Shown here: positions 42,320 through 51,750 of the stretch, piece by piece
How positions within the stretch are numbered: position 1 is the first letter of the stretch
Layout: the number at the start of each line of letters is the position of its first letter
Assembly (NCBI GenBank): GCA_009917445.1
Contig: QZEE01000016.1
Location: forward strand, 29,892 to 93,891
Direction of reading: 5' to 3'
DNA: 64,000 nucleotides
Source of the DNA: a bacterium D16-76
Lineage (GTDB): Bacteria > Bacillota > Clostridia > Oscillospirales > Acutalibacteraceae
Translations under genes and position numbers: made by a program
Notes under the pieces: generated by a model
Seen by the model: only the letters and a program-made list of their open reading frames with translations
The model's database searches: none
What the model was told of the DNA's origin: nothing

Positions 42320-42949
42320 TTGAAGGAGACGGAGAAAGCCGGGAAAGCGCAGGAAGAAAAGGACAAGGAAGAGGAAAAAGCCGTAGACCTGCCCACTGTG
42401 GCACAGGTAGAAGCGGAGCTGGAAAAGGAGTTAAGCAAGAAAGAATACAGCCGCGTAATGCGCACCACGGTGTTTGCGCTGATGGTGGCGGCGGCCGCGG
42501 CGGTAATCATAGCGGTGCTGATATTCCCGGTTCTGCGCATGAATGGCACATCGATGACAAACACGCTGATGGACGGCGATGTGGTGGTGACCATGAGCAC
42601 GTCGGATTTCTCCCCCGGCGATATTATAGCTTTCTATTATAACAATACCTTGCTGGTAAAACGGGTGATTGCCGTAACAGGCGATTGGGTGGATATCGAC
42701 AAGGAAGGCAATGTTTTTGTCAACGGGGAAGAGCTGGATGAGCCTTATGTTACCGACAAGGCTTTGGGCGAGTGTAACATTACCCTACCTTACCAGGTGC
42801 CCGAGGGGCGCATCTTTGTGATGGGCGACCACCGGGAGACTTCTATTGACAGCCGCAACACGGCGGTGGGCTGTGTAAACAAGGATTTGGTGGTGGGGAA
42901 GCTGCTTTTCCGTGTGTGGCCCTTGAGTGGGCTGGGCGCGGTGCAATAG
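42320..42949 (+). CDS. lepB: Signal peptidase I, pilus-linked
   Basis: A 209-residue Gram-positive type I signal peptidase. One N-terminal transmembrane helix (about 50-72) follows a long acidic/basic cytosolic tail. The catalytic Ser is in LRMNGTSMTNTLMDGD (near 80) and the Lys in NTLLVKRVIAVTGD (near 115); box E is VMGDHRETSIDSR. The likely start is TTG at 42320, since no ATG lies before the conserved tail. It probably matures the pilin subunits encoded downstream. It lies 25 nt after the coiled-coil gene. Confidence 0.9.
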   Translation: MKETEKAGKAQEEKDKEEEKAVDLPTVAQVEAELEKELSKKEYSRVMRTTVFALMVAAAAAVIIAVLIFPVLRMNGTSMTNTLMDGDVVVTMSTSDFSPGDIIAFYYNNTLLVKRVIAVTGDWVDIDKEGNVFVNGEELDEPYVTDKALGECNITLPYQVPEGRIFVMGDHRETSIDSRNTAVGCVNKDLVVGKLLFRVWPLSGLGAVQ

Positions 42950-42988
42950 GCCCTTTTTCCAATAGAAAGAACGAAAGGTGTGGAGAGC

Positions 42989-45900
42989 ATGGCAAACGCA
43001 GTATTTGACAAACAGGCGGCAAAAATGTTGGGCAAACGGCGTAGAAACCGCCGCTGGCTCCCTGTTGTGGCCTGCCTTGCTGTGGTTGTGGTTGTAGGCA
43101 CATTCTGCTTTATGATACAGGAGGGCCAGGCCATGGCCCGCAAGGATATGGTGCTGGACTGCGGCGTAAGCGTCCACTCCCATACTGCCAGCTGCTTTGA
43201 CAGCGAAGGTGTGCTGGCTTGCGGCTATGCCAATTATTTAGTACATGAACATAACGACGACTGCTATGATAAAAATGGCAGCCTTGTCTGCGCTTTGCCG
43301 GAATTGAAAGAGCACCACCATATGGAGGCGTGCTACGACAAGCAGTTAGTGGCGGAGTGCGGGATAGAAGAAGATATTGGCCATATCCATACGGACAGCT
43401 GTTATGAAACCAGCCTTGCTTGTGGATTGGAAGAGTCTGAGGGCCATATACATGAAGGAAGCTGCTATGATGAGGATGGCGTGCTTGTCTGTGCGATTGA
43501 TGAGGGTGAGGGCCATTCGCATACCGATGATTGCTATGAGCAGGTGTTGACCTGCGGCCAGGAGGCGGGCCAGGGCGGGCATTTCCATACGGATGCCTGT
43601 AAGGAATATGAATTAGTGTTGACTTGCCAGAGGCCGGAGATTGGACTGCACGGCCATGGGGACGCATGCTATGATTATCTGGATGAAAACGGCGAGAGCA
43701 TCCCTATGGAGGAAGCGTTGCTGTTAGAAAAACGCATTATTGAGCAGATGGAAAGCGGCGCAGAGCCCGAGGGTACGCTGCCGCTGCGCGTACTGTCCTG
43801 CGGTATGCTGCAAACAGAGCAGCATGAGCATGGCAACGACTGCTTTAAAAAGGTAGAGAAAGAGCCCGAAAGTGAACCGGTTAGCAGCGGCCTTGTTAGC
43901 GGCGAAAGCAGCGAATTAGAGAGTAGCGGGCTGGATAGCAGCATGCTGGAAAGCAGCGCCTTGGAGAGCAGCGATGTAGAAAGCAGCGGCTTGGAAAGCA
44001 GTGGAATAGAAGAAAGCGGCTTAGAGAGCAGTGGTTTGGAGAGCAGCGGGCTTGAAAGCGAAGAGGAAGCCAGCAGCACGCCCGAAGAGCCTGAAATAGA
44101 CGACAGCATTATTTATGAAGATGAAAGCTTGAAGATTACGGCTATGCCCGACGCAGAGCTGCCTGAGGGTGCGCGCCTGGTGGCAGAACGCTTGGAAGAG
44201 CCTAACCAGCTGGCCCAGCGCCAGGCAAAGCTGAAGCAGACCATGGAAGACGAGGACTATAGCCTCCATGCGCTGCTGCGGGTAGCTTTGGTGGATGAGG
44301 ACGGGGAAGCGGTGGAGTTTGACGAACCCATCGCTTTGACAGCGGAGTTCCGTGGGGAAGGTGCGTCTGCCCAAGGCGGGAAGGTCTGCGCGGTGGCCTA
44401 CCGGGAAGCCCCGGAGGACCCGGATTTGGAGACAGTGCCCGGCATGGTCTTGGACCGGGAACGGGCGGAAGTGCTGCCTGTCCAGTTGGGTGAAAACGGC
44501 GGGGCGGTTACCGAAATTGAGGAAAGCACCCTATTGGGCTTTGGCAGCAAGGCCCCTGTGCGGGTGGATGCCGATAACGTAGGCGGAGTCCAGGATGAGT
44601 TTGGCGCGGAGGAAGAGGGTGTTCTGCACATCGACCAGTCCTTCTCGTACAAGGCGGACTCTATGTACAATTTGGTTTTCCGCATCCAGGGCGATGCTGT
44701 GCTGCCGGAGACGGCGGGCTCTTCTGATCCCCAGGACGAGGACAAGGAGCCTGCTGTGAAGTGGGGCGGCGGGTCTTCGGAAACAGAAGAGGAAGATGTG
44801 GTAAGCGGGCCGGTTTTGGCTGGCATGAGTGATATGGACTTAGTCAGCGCTGTGAGCAGCTTGGCGCCGGCTGGCAGCGCGCTGGAAGAGAAGGAGCCTG
44901 CCGGTGAGGAAGGGCCTGCGTCCGGCGTGGAAAAAGAGGACGAAGACGGTGTGGGCTCGGAGGTTGAGCCCGCGGAAAAAGAAGAGAAAATTGGTTGGGG
45001 CGGGGTTACGGTGGCTACGGGCGGCGTACTGCCCGCTAATACAGAGCTGGCGCTGGAAGAGACCATGGAGTTTGTGGTGGAGCGCGCACAGGAAGGCGAC
45101 CCGGCCTATGAGCCCTATGCGGACTGCGCGCCGGAAGGCAGCGCGGACGATGGCTTAGAGCCCTTGGAGGTGTTGACCTATAGCCTGCATTACGGCAGGC
45201 AGGAGCTGGACATTTCCCGCTGCACGGTGACGGTGGAGATTGCACCCACTAGGGAAATACTGGACATGGCCGAAGAGCTTGCTGCTGAGGCTGCCGAGTC
45301 CGATGTGCCCGAAGTGGCCGCTGAGGGCGGCGTGTTCTTGGCCGTGTATGGGGCAGGCGACGGGCTGGAGGAAGCGGAAGAGGAGCCGGATTCGTACCTG
45401 CTTTCTGGGGATGCCGGGACCCAGGATTTGGAGGAGGCCAAGGAGGCTGCTGTGCAGAGCACTCTGCCTGCCCATGGGGACGCCTCGGTAGAAATGAAGG
45501 CTATGCAAAAAATCAGCGGGGACGTGGGCACTATGACAGCCGATGTGTCTGCGGGCGGCAGCTTGGCGCTGGCCACCAGCTTGCAGCATAACCCCAAGTT
45601 TACGGTGGATTATTATTCTTATTTGGATATTGTGGATAGGTCGCAGGGAGGGACGTTGTCGGTTATTGATACCAGTGGTAGGAATTTACCCCAAAATAGT
45701 TCTACACTGCCGCTGACTTCGCTGTCACTGAATGAAGACGGGTCAGTGAAAAATAAGAAGAAGACGGTGCCGGAACCCATTTATTCAGGGATAGAGTGTA
45801 AATTTTTTGAGAAGCCCGGTTTGGGATACTTTGATGCTATGATAAACTCGAATGGCGGCAAGGACAATTCTTCTTATGAGTTGTACCAGGTTTGGGTGTT

Positions 45901-47932
45901 GAAGGAGAATGTAAAGGCAGAGGGGATGACACAGGAAGCGTTAAACAATCCGAATAATTGGCTGAAATATGGCATGGACTTCCCGACTGCGGAATATCCC
46001 GATGCGGTTCAGGTTGATTATAAGATTCAAAGTGATGGTACTATCGAAGCAAAGGATGCCTGTGAAAAGTACATTCACTTTACAAATAAAGTTGTGGAAG
46101 AGCAGCCGAAGGATGGCCACTATTATATCTATTTGAAGGATGGGGCTAAGTTGCGCTTGATTTATAAGGCTACAACGGGAAGCGTAAAGGACTATAAAAC
46201 TAGTTTCTTTGACTATGATATATCTGATGGGAAAAATAGTTCTGGCCAATATTTGACGGAGAAGAAAGGGATCAACTCGGGCACTTCTGCTGATACGGAG
46301 GCAAAGTTTGCCTTTGGCAATGCGAATACTGGTACGGGGCTTGAACTGGAAAAGTGGAATGGGAATTATATTAACAAGCGCAACCGTGAGGGAACTACAG
46401 ATAAAGTATATTTAGGATGTACTTTTGGCATGGTGAATGCCTCCCAAGCGGGTATGGATTTGGCAAAAGGCCAAATGAAGTTTGCAGATGGAATTGCAGG
46501 CCCAGCTTTGTTTGATAAAGAGGCTGTGGTAGCGGGACGTGTTTCCTATGAGGGTACGCTTAATTTTAACCGCACTGGGGATACGTATACGCTTACTTCA
46601 GCAAATAGTGGGGCGGGGTCTGCGAAGGACTTAGATAAATTTAAGCACCCGCAAGAATATCAAATTTGGACGAATAATTTCTGGCCGATGGATGAAGGGA
46701 AGGGACAGAAGGATCCGTTATTTGGTGCGGGGACGAAAGTACCTTGGAAAGGTAAAGTAGGCCAAGAGGCTAGGGAGGGGACTTTCCCACCCAGTGATGA
46801 CGGGCTAGCCCATAACAGCTATTTTGGCATGCACTACACGGTAGAATTTGACTTGGCAAAGGAGTATGTGGGGCCGCTTGAGTACCTGTTCTTTGGCGAC
46901 GACGACATGTGGGTATTCTTGACGCCCGTAAGCGCGGACGGCACAGCCGATTATGCCAATAGCCAACTGGTGTGCGATATTGGCGGCGTACACAGTTCTG
47001 TGGGCGAGTACGTGAATTTGTGGGATTATGTAGGGCGCACGCTTCAGGATGGCGTTGTACAAAAGGGCGAAAGCGACTTGAAGTACCAGCTGGACTTCTT
47101 CTACACTGAACGGGGCGCTTCGGGCTCTACCTGCTGGATGCAGTTTACGCTGCCCTCTGTGCACGGCAAGTACACGGGGATTATGCGGGACTATGGCGTG
47201 CTGCGCATTAAAAAGGACGTGACCAGCGAGCTGCGCAGCGGCGACCTGTCTGCCCAGCCTACTGATTTGGCCGAGGGGGACGACACGGAGTTTATCTTTA
47301 CATTGAAGCTGACAAATCTTAATAGCGTGTTTGGCGGCAGCCTGGACCATCTGTTCTTCCGGTATGTCAAATATGATAAAGACAACAATGTGGTGGAGGA
47401 CGACGCTTACGGCACCTTTGTGGGGAGCCTGGTAACCAATGGCAGCTGCTTTACCCTAAAGGCCGGCGAGAGCATTGTCATTGAGAATTTGCCCATAGGG
47501 ACTACTTATGAAGTCACCGAGCAAAAACAGGTGGTAGATAAAATTAAGGTTACCGAGAGCGAGGACGGCCAGGGCCAAAAGGTGGAAGTGATACCGAAGG
47601 ACCCGCCTAACGACTACTATGCCTCGGCGGATAGGACGAGGTATAAGGAGCCGCTTGTATATGGTGACCCTGGCGGGTCCCACTATGAGTTTGGCAATGG
47701 GCCGAACCGGGTGGTTAAAGGCGAAATCACGCAGGACGATTTAGGTAAAAACTTCGTCAATGATATTACGAACATTCAGACAGTGACCTACACCAACAAG
47801 GTGCTGGCCTATGAGCTGCCGAAAACCGGCGGCGAAGGGAATGGGCGCTATATTTGGGTGGGCGCGGCGCTGTGCGCGGCCGGGCTGGCCTTGATATATA
47901 CAATCTCTCGCAGGAGAAGGGAGGTTGTGTGA
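42989..47932 (+). CDS. Giant LPKTG adhesin with His/Cys repeats and fibro-slime domain
   Basis: A 1,647-residue wall-anchored protein, probably a pilus tip or ancillary adhesin. A TM/signal segment (about 25-45) is followed by nine HxHxxxC-type repeats (about 60-285; e.g. HIHTDSCYETSLACG), a Ser/Glu/Leu low-complexity stretch (about 295-360), acidic segments to ~865, an AT-rich-coded region (about 870-1270), a fibro-slime-type domain (FFGDDDMWVFLTP, LVCDIGGVHSSVG; about 1270-1390), a Cna-like domain (about 1400-1510) and LPKTG near 1608 with a TM helix and RRRRE tail. ATG at 42989 is preferred over GTG at 42980. It is covalently anchored by sortase; the ligand is unknown. Confidence 0.88.
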   Translation: MANAVFDKQAAKMLGKRRRNRRWLPVVACLAVVVVVGTFCFMIQEGQAMARKDMVLDCGVSVHSHTASCFDSEGVLACGYANYLVHEHNDDCYDKNGSLVCALPELKEHHHMEACYDKQLVAECGIEEDIGHIHTDSCYETSLACGLEESEGHIHEGSCYDEDGVLVCAIDEGEGHSHTDDCYEQVLTCGQEAGQGGHFHTDACKEYELVLTCQRPEIGLHGHGDACYDYLDENGESIPMEEALLLEKRIIEQMESGAEPEGTLPLRVLSCGMLQTEQHEHGNDCFKKVEKEPESEPVSSGLVSGESSELESSGLDSSMLESSALESSDVESSGLESSGIEESGLESSGLESSGLESEEEASSTPEEPEIDDSIIYEDESLKITAMPDAELPEGARLVAERLEEPNQLAQRQAKLKQTMEDEDYSLHALLRVALVDEDGEAVEFDEPIALTAEFRGEGASAQGGKVCAVAYREAPEDPDLETVPGMVLDRERAEVLPVQLGENGGAVTEIEESTLLGFGSKAPVRVDADNVGGVQDEFGAEEEGVLHIDQSFSYKADSMYNLVFRIQGDAVLPETAGSSDPQDEDKEPAVKWGGGSSETEEEDVVSGPVLAGMSDMDLVSAVSSLAPAGSALEEKEPAGEEGPASGVEKEDEDGVGSEVEPAEKEEKIGWGGVTVATGGVLPANTELALEETMEFVVERAQEGDPAYEPYADCAPEGSADDGLEPLEVLTYSLHYGRQELDISRCTVTVEIAPTREILDMAEELAAEAAESDVPEVAAEGGVFLAVYGAGDGLEEAEEEPDSYLLSGDAGTQDLEEAKEAAVQSTLPAHGDASVEMKAMQKISGDVGTMTADVSAGGSLALATSLQHNPKFTVDYYSYLDIVDRSQGGTLSVIDTSGRNLPQNSSTLPLTSLSLNEDGSVKNKKKTVPEPIYSGIECKFFEKPGLGYFDAMINSNGGKDNSSYELYQVWVLKENVKAEGMTQEALNNPNNWLKYGMDFPTAEYPDAVQVDYKIQSDGTIEAKDACEKYIHFTNKVVEEQPKDGHYYIYLKDGAKLRLIYKATTGSVKDYKTSFFDYDISDGKNSSGQYLTEKKGINSGTSADTEAKFAFGNANTGTGLELEKWNGNYINKRNREGTTDKVYLGCTFGMVNASQAGMDLAKGQMKFADGIAGPALFDKEAVVAGRVSYEGTLNFNRTGDTYTLTSANSGAGSAKDLDKFKHPQEYQIWTNNFWPMDEGKGQKDPLFGAGTKVPWKGKVGQEAREGTFPPSDDGLAHNSYFGMHYTVEFDLAKEYVGPLEYLFFGDDDMWVFLTPVSADGTADYANSQLVCDIGGVHSSVGEYVNLWDYVGRTLQDGVVQKGESDLKYQLDFFYTERGASGSTCWMQFTLPSVHGKYTGIMRDYGVLRIKKDVTSELRSGDLSAQPTDLAEGDDTEFIFTLKLTNLNSVFGGSLDHLFFRYVKYDKDNNVVEDDAYGTFVGSLVTNGSCFTLKAGESIVIENLPIGTTYEVTEQKQVVDKIKVTESEDGQGQKVEVIPKDPPNDYYASADRTRYKEPLVYGDPGGSHYEFGNGPNRVVKGEITQDDLGKNFVNDITNIQTVTYTNKVLAYELPKTGGEGNGRYIWVGAALCAAGLALIYTISRRRREVV
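43150..43860 (+). repeat. His/Cys-rich protein repeats, nine copies
   Basis: Imperfect repeats of about 20-29 codons with the pattern HxHxxxC(Y/F), a short acidic stretch, then LxC(G/A): HSHTASCF, HEHNDDCY, HHHMEACY, HIHTDSCY, HIHEGSCY, HSHTDDCY, HFHTDACK, HGHGDACY, HEHGNDCF. At the DNA level they are divergent, so they are old repeats kept by selection. Confidence 0.85.
43880..44068 (+). repeat. Ser/Glu low-complexity tandem repeat
   Basis: Runs of 12-18-bp units such as TTGGAGAGCAGC and GGCTTGGAAAGCAGTGG encode ESSGLESS-like text between the His/Cys repeats and the acidic domain. Copy number may vary between strains. Confidence 0.75.
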
Positions 47933-47988
47933 AAAGCCTGAAAAACGATTATGCACAACCATTTTATACTAAGAAAGGATATGAGTGT

Positions 47989-49656
47989 ATGAAATCTTTG
48001 AAAAAGTTCTTCGCACTGGCTTTGGCTTTGGCACTGTGCTTTGTTATGGCTTTGCCGGCTATGGCGGCGGATGAGGCGACACCGCCCCCCGTTTCTGCAG
48101 ATGAGAAGACCACCTTGCAAATTAAGGACAATACGTTTGGTCATGCTTACACGATTTATCAGCTGTTTGTGGGTGATGTGTCTACAAATGATGCTGGCGA
48201 AAGAATTTTGTCCAATGTGAAGTATGGTTCTGCTGGTTTTGGCGGAGAAGGTACCCCTGTACCCGACAGCGTGTTGCAGAAATTCACAAGTCCTGATGGT
48301 GAGTATTACGATCTGAACAATTTTGTAAAAGAGCATATTAAGGACCTTGAATCTTTCAAGGATGGTTGGAAGGGCGAGTCTATAGAGGTAATGCCCGGCT
48401 ACTATATCATCGTTGATGAGAATAAAGAGGAGACCGAAGCGGGCGAAGCGGATTCTGCTTACATCGTTCAGGTTGTTGGGCCTACCGCAGTTGCGCCTAA
48501 GACCACCGTGCCTGAGCTCGATAAGACTACGGATTCGGATAAGAGCAAATATCAGCCTGAGCTTGACGAGGCAGCTGGCAATGCTACAGACAAGTACGGC
48601 CATAAGATCGGTGAGGTGTTCCCCTTTGATTTGAAAGCTTCTATCCCGGTAGAGTACCTTTCTAAATTTGATACGTATAAGCTGGTTTTCCATGATGAAA
48701 TGAGTGAAGGCCTGAGCTTTAAAGAGGGCTTTACTGTAAAAGTTGATGGCAAAGAGATTTCAGCGGAGTACTACAAAGTGACGGGCTCTGTTGTAAACGA
48801 GGATAACACAATTGGCACAGATATTGCTGGCGCTGATTTTGCACTGACAATTGAAGACCTCTTTGCTCTTATTGGTGGTAAAGAAAATATCCCCGCTGGA
48901 GGAAACATTGTTGTTACCGTACATTATACGGCCTATTTGAATGAAAAGTCCTTGGTATGGGATACGGATGCGAATGGCAACACCAACAGTGCGCACTTGG
49001 AATTCAGCCGCGACCCCAACAACGGGGAAGAGATGGGCACAACCCCTCCCGATGTTGTAACAATCTTTACTTTTGACCTTGATGGTTTGAAGACTGATGG
49101 GGACGGAAATGCTTTGGCTGGCGCAGGGTTTACGCTGTATGGCGAAGACGGCAAAGTTATTCCTCTTTATGTAGATAATGATGGAAATTACTTTGTCTGG
49201 GAAGTAACTGACGAGAACCCGCTTCCGGATACTTTGACATCTGTTGAATCGAATGAGATTCGTTCTGGCGAAGATGGTAAGTTTGTTATCAATGGCTTGA
49301 AGCCCGGCAAGTATATCTTGAAAGAGACTACGGTACCTACTGGGTTCAACAAGGCTCCTGACATGGAGATTACTGTTACAATCGCTGGCTATGAGCAAAA
49401 CGAAGATGGTAAAAACATTCCGATTTTGGATGTTTCGAAAAAGTATATCGAAACAGAAGGTGTTGGCGACGTTAATACGGAGAATCAGGTGGGCAATACG
49501 ACCGACACAACTGTAGAAATCGTCAACAAGAAGGGCACCCTGCTGCCCAGCACCGGCGGCATTGGCACCACCATTTTCTATGCCGTAGGCGGCGTGCTGG
49601 TTGTGGGCGCTGGCGTACTGCTGATTGTGAAAAAGCGTTTGGGCTCTAAGGGCTAA
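47989..49656 (+). CDS. Major pilin, isopeptide-forming SpaA type, LPSTG
   Basis: A 555-residue pilus shaft subunit. Signal peptide at 1-24 (MKSLKKFFALALALALCF...AMA). An N-terminal pilin domain reaches VAPKTTVPELDK near 170, whose Lys could be the polymerisation lysine. An isopeptide D2-type domain (FDLKASIPVEYL near 210), a SpaA-like domain (LDGLKTDGDGNALAGAGFTL near 360) and the E-box LKETTVPTGFNKAP (near 445) follow. It ends LLPSTGGIGT, one TM helix and KKRLGSKG. RBS AGAAAGGA precedes the ATG at 47989. Class C sortase is next door. The GC content is lower than the flanks. Confidence 0.92.
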   Translation: MKSLKKFFALALALALCFVMALPAMAADEATPPPVSADEKTTLQIKDNTFGHAYTIYQLFVGDVSTNDAGERILSNVKYGSAGFGGEGTPVPDSVLQKFTSPDGEYYDLNNFVKEHIKDLESFKDGWKGESIEVMPGYYIIVDENKEETEAGEADSAYIVQVVGPTAVAPKTTVPELDKTTDSDKSKYQPELDEAAGNATDKYGHKIGEVFPFDLKASIPVEYLSKFDTYKLVFHDEMSEGLSFKEGFTVKVDGKEISAEYYKVTGSVVNEDNTIGTDIAGADFALTIEDLFALIGGKENIPAGGNIVVTVHYTAYLNEKSLVWDTDANGNTNSAHLEFSRDPNNGEEMGTTPPDVVTIFTFDLDGLKTDGDGNALAGAGFTLYGEDGKVIPLYVDNDGNYFVWEVTDENPLPDTLTSVESNEIRSGEDGKFVINGLKPGKYILKETTVPTGFNKAPDMEITVTIAGYEQNEDGKNIPILDVSKKYIETEGVGDVNTENQVGNTTDTTVEIVNKKGTLLPSTGGIGTTIFYAVGGVLVVGAGVLLIVKKRLGSKG

Positions 49657-49695
49657 GTGGGTTTTAACGCTTTGCGCGATTAAGAACTAATAGGT

Positions 49696-49728
49696 TTTAT
49701 CCCCGCTACCCCTGGCGGCGGGGATAAA
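49696..49728 (+). promoter_or_regulatory. Hairpin between major pilin and sortase genes
   Basis: TTTATCCCCGC (49696-49706) pairs perfectly with GCGGGGATAAA (49718-49728). No T tract follows, so it is more likely an mRNA-stabilising or partial read-through element than a full terminator. It could set a high pilin-to-sortase ratio. Confidence 0.6.
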
Positions 49729-49750
49729 CATTAGTAAGGAGAGCCCTGTT

Positions 49751-50617
49751 ATGGCAAAATGGTTGAAAAAGAATATAATCAATATATTTTTGGCCGTTAT
49801 CGTCCTTGCAGGGCTTTGCTTACTGCTGTACCCTACATTTAGCGATTGGTGGAACTCCCTGCACCAGTCACAGGCCATTGCCTCTTATGTGGAGAAGGTA
49901 GAGGGCATGTCCCAAGAAGAAATGGACGCCCTTTTAGAGCAGGCCCACGCTTACAACCAACGCCTGTGGGACAAGGGCAACCGTTGGCTGCCCTCCCCAG
50001 AAGAGGCGGCCGAATACCGCAGCCTGCTGGACGTGACCGGCACGGGCATCATGGGGTATGTAAACATACCGGTGATTGACGTAAGCCTGCCCATCTACCA
50101 CGGCACCGACGAGGCGGTTTTGCAAATTGCCAGCGGCCACATTGAAGGCACCAGCCTGCCCGTAGGCGGCGAGAGCACCCACGCGGCTATATCCGGCCAC
50201 CGGGGCCTGCCCTCGGCCCGGCTTTTTACCGACCTGGACCGGCTGGGGGAAGGGGACCTGTTCACCGTCACCATCCTGGGCCGCACCCTTACCTATCAAA
50301 TTGTCCAGATACGCATTGTCCTGCCGGAAGACACCTCTGAAATGGACCTGTACCGGGGCGAAGATTACTGCACCCTGCAAACCTGCACGCCTTATGGCGT
50401 TAACACCCACCGGCTGCTGCTGCGTGGCAAGCGGGTGGCCAACAACGACGAAGCCCTGCTGGCTGCCGCCGAAGCGGTGCGGGTGCCTACCTATGTGGTC
50501 ATCCCGGCGGTGGGAGTGCCTATGCTGTTTATCCTGCTGGCTATCCTGTTGATTTTCTACAAGCGCCGCCCCCGCCTCACCGCGGAGGATCTGCGGGACC
50601 CCTTTAAACGTAAGTAA
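49751..50617 (+). CDS. Class C (pilus) sortase
   Basis: A 288-residue pilin polymerase. N-terminal TM (about 10-28), catalytic sortase domain with GHRGLPSARLFTDL (catalytic His near 155), TLQTCTPYGVNTHRLLLRG (Cys near 215, Arg near 224), and a second C-terminal TM (about 245-265), the double-anchored form typical of class C. The N-terminal linker carries WDKGNRW but no clear DPF/DPW lid. It joins the threonine of pilin LPxTG to the lysine of the next subunit. It follows the major pilin after a hairpin. Confidence 0.94.
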   Translation: MAKWLKKNIINIFLAVIVLAGLCLLLYPTFSDWWNSLHQSQAIASYVEKVEGMSQEEMDALLEQAHAYNQRLWDKGNRWLPSPEEAAEYRSLLDVTGTGIMGYVNIPVIDVSLPIYHGTDEAVLQIASGHIEGTSLPVGGESTHAAISGHRGLPSARLFTDLDRLGEGDLFTVTILGRTLTYQIVQIRIVLPEDTSEMDLYRGEDYCTLQTCTPYGVNTHRLLLRGKRVANNDEALLAAAEAVRVPTYVVIPAVGVPMLFILLAILLIFYKRRPRLTAEDLRDPFKRK

Positions 50618-50646
50618 GTTCCCCCAACATAAAGGAGGCTTTGCCC

Positions 50647-51750
50647 ATGAAAAAGAAATGGATACGGGCTGCCCTGGCCCTGGCCTGTGTGTTTGGCGCG
50701 CTGCTGGCGGCGCAAATGCTGGCAGGTGCGCAGGGGCCCTGCACCTTGCAGGTGTACCCCTGTGATGTGAAGAATACCGAGGACGAGGCCATGTTGTCGG
50801 ACCTGATGGGCCTGGGCGAAGACGGCACCGGCCCCCGGCTGGGTTTTGACCTTTATAAAGTGGCGGACATGGCGCCTTCGCAGACTATGGACACCTATGG
50901 CTTTACCCCCACCGAGGATTTCCCGGATGTGGAGATTCCGGAGGACATTACCACCGCCGGCTGGCAGGAGATTGCCCGGCAGGCGGCGGAGCGGATTTTT
51001 TGGGACGGGGATGGGAAGGTAAAGGAGGCCCTGGCCCTTGAACCGGTACTGAAAGATAAGCCTATGGGCGATAAGCTCCCGGATTTGGAGCCGGGCCTTT
51101 ACCTTGTGGTGGCCCATGAAAGGGGCAAGCCCCACAAGGAATATTTGGGGACGGCCCAGGATGGGAAGCTGGTCACCCAGTTCCAGGGGGAAGAGAACCG
51201 GTATACCTTTTTGCCGGAGCTGATTACCCTGCCCACAAAAGAGGCTGTGGATGGGGAGATCAACACCGCCAACCCCGGCGGCTGGCTAAACGATGTAGTG
51301 GTATACCTAAAGCCCCAGGTGGACGATGCCAAGGGGCCTATCCGCATTACGAAAAAGCTGCTTTCTTACGGCCACGACAGCCCGATCACTTTTGTGTTCC
51401 GGGTGCAGGCCTTTAAGAATGACAAAATGGTGTACGAAAAAGTGGTGTCCATGGATTTCACCCAGGCGGGCAGCCAGAGCATTACCCTAGAGGATTTGCC
51501 GGTGGGCGCGCTGGTTACGGTGGAGGAGATTTACTCCGGGGCCAGCTGCAAGTTTGTGGAGAGGATCGACCCGGAAGACCCTACGGTGCACCTGGAATTC
51601 CCCATTGAGTTTACCTTTGTAAACGATTTTGACAATACCAACAAGGGCCACGGCATCTTAAACCGCTTTGTCTTTGTCAAGGGCGAAGGGGACGATAAGG
51701 GACACTGGGTCTTGAACCCAGAGGCCGGGGAAGGAGGGGAGGCACCATGA
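50647..51750 (+). CDS. Secreted pilin-like protein without a sorting signal
   Basis: A 367-residue exported protein with a signal peptide (about 1-29, ending near LAGAQG). The middle contains a pilin-domain-like segment (GFDLYKVADMAPSQTMDTYG) and a Cna/DUF7601-like beta domain (IRITKKLLSYGHDSPITFVF; LEDLPVGALVTVEEIYSG). There is no LPXTG or C-terminal TM; it ends EAGEGGEAP. It may be a soluble or peripheral fibre component. RBS AAAGGAGG precedes the ATG. It overlaps the next gene by ATGA. Confidence 0.8.
   Translation: MKKKWIRAALALACVFGALLAAQMLAGAQGPCTLQVYPCDVKNTEDEAMLSDLMGLGEDGTGPRLGFDLYKVADMAPSQTMDTYGFTPTEDFPDVEIPEDITTAGWQEIARQAAERIFWDGDGKVKEALALEPVLKDKPMGDKLPDLEPGLYLVVAHERGKPHKEYLGTAQDGKLVTQFQGEENRYTFLPELITLPTKEAVDGEINTANPGGWLNDVVVYLKPQVDDAKGPIRITKKLLSYGHDSPITFVFRVQAFKNDKMVYEKVVSMDFTQAGSQSITLEDLPVGALVTVEEIYSGASCKFVERIDPEDPTVHLEFPIEFTFVNDFDNTNKGHGILNRFVFVKGEGDDKGHWVLNPEAGEGGEAP

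Noticed and set aside
43880..44068. CRISPR-like array
   Set aside because: Repeats are short, contiguous and in-frame within a coding region, with no unique spacers. The TTACGCC repeats near 63.7 kb are also too short and close for a CRISPR array, and no cas gene is present.
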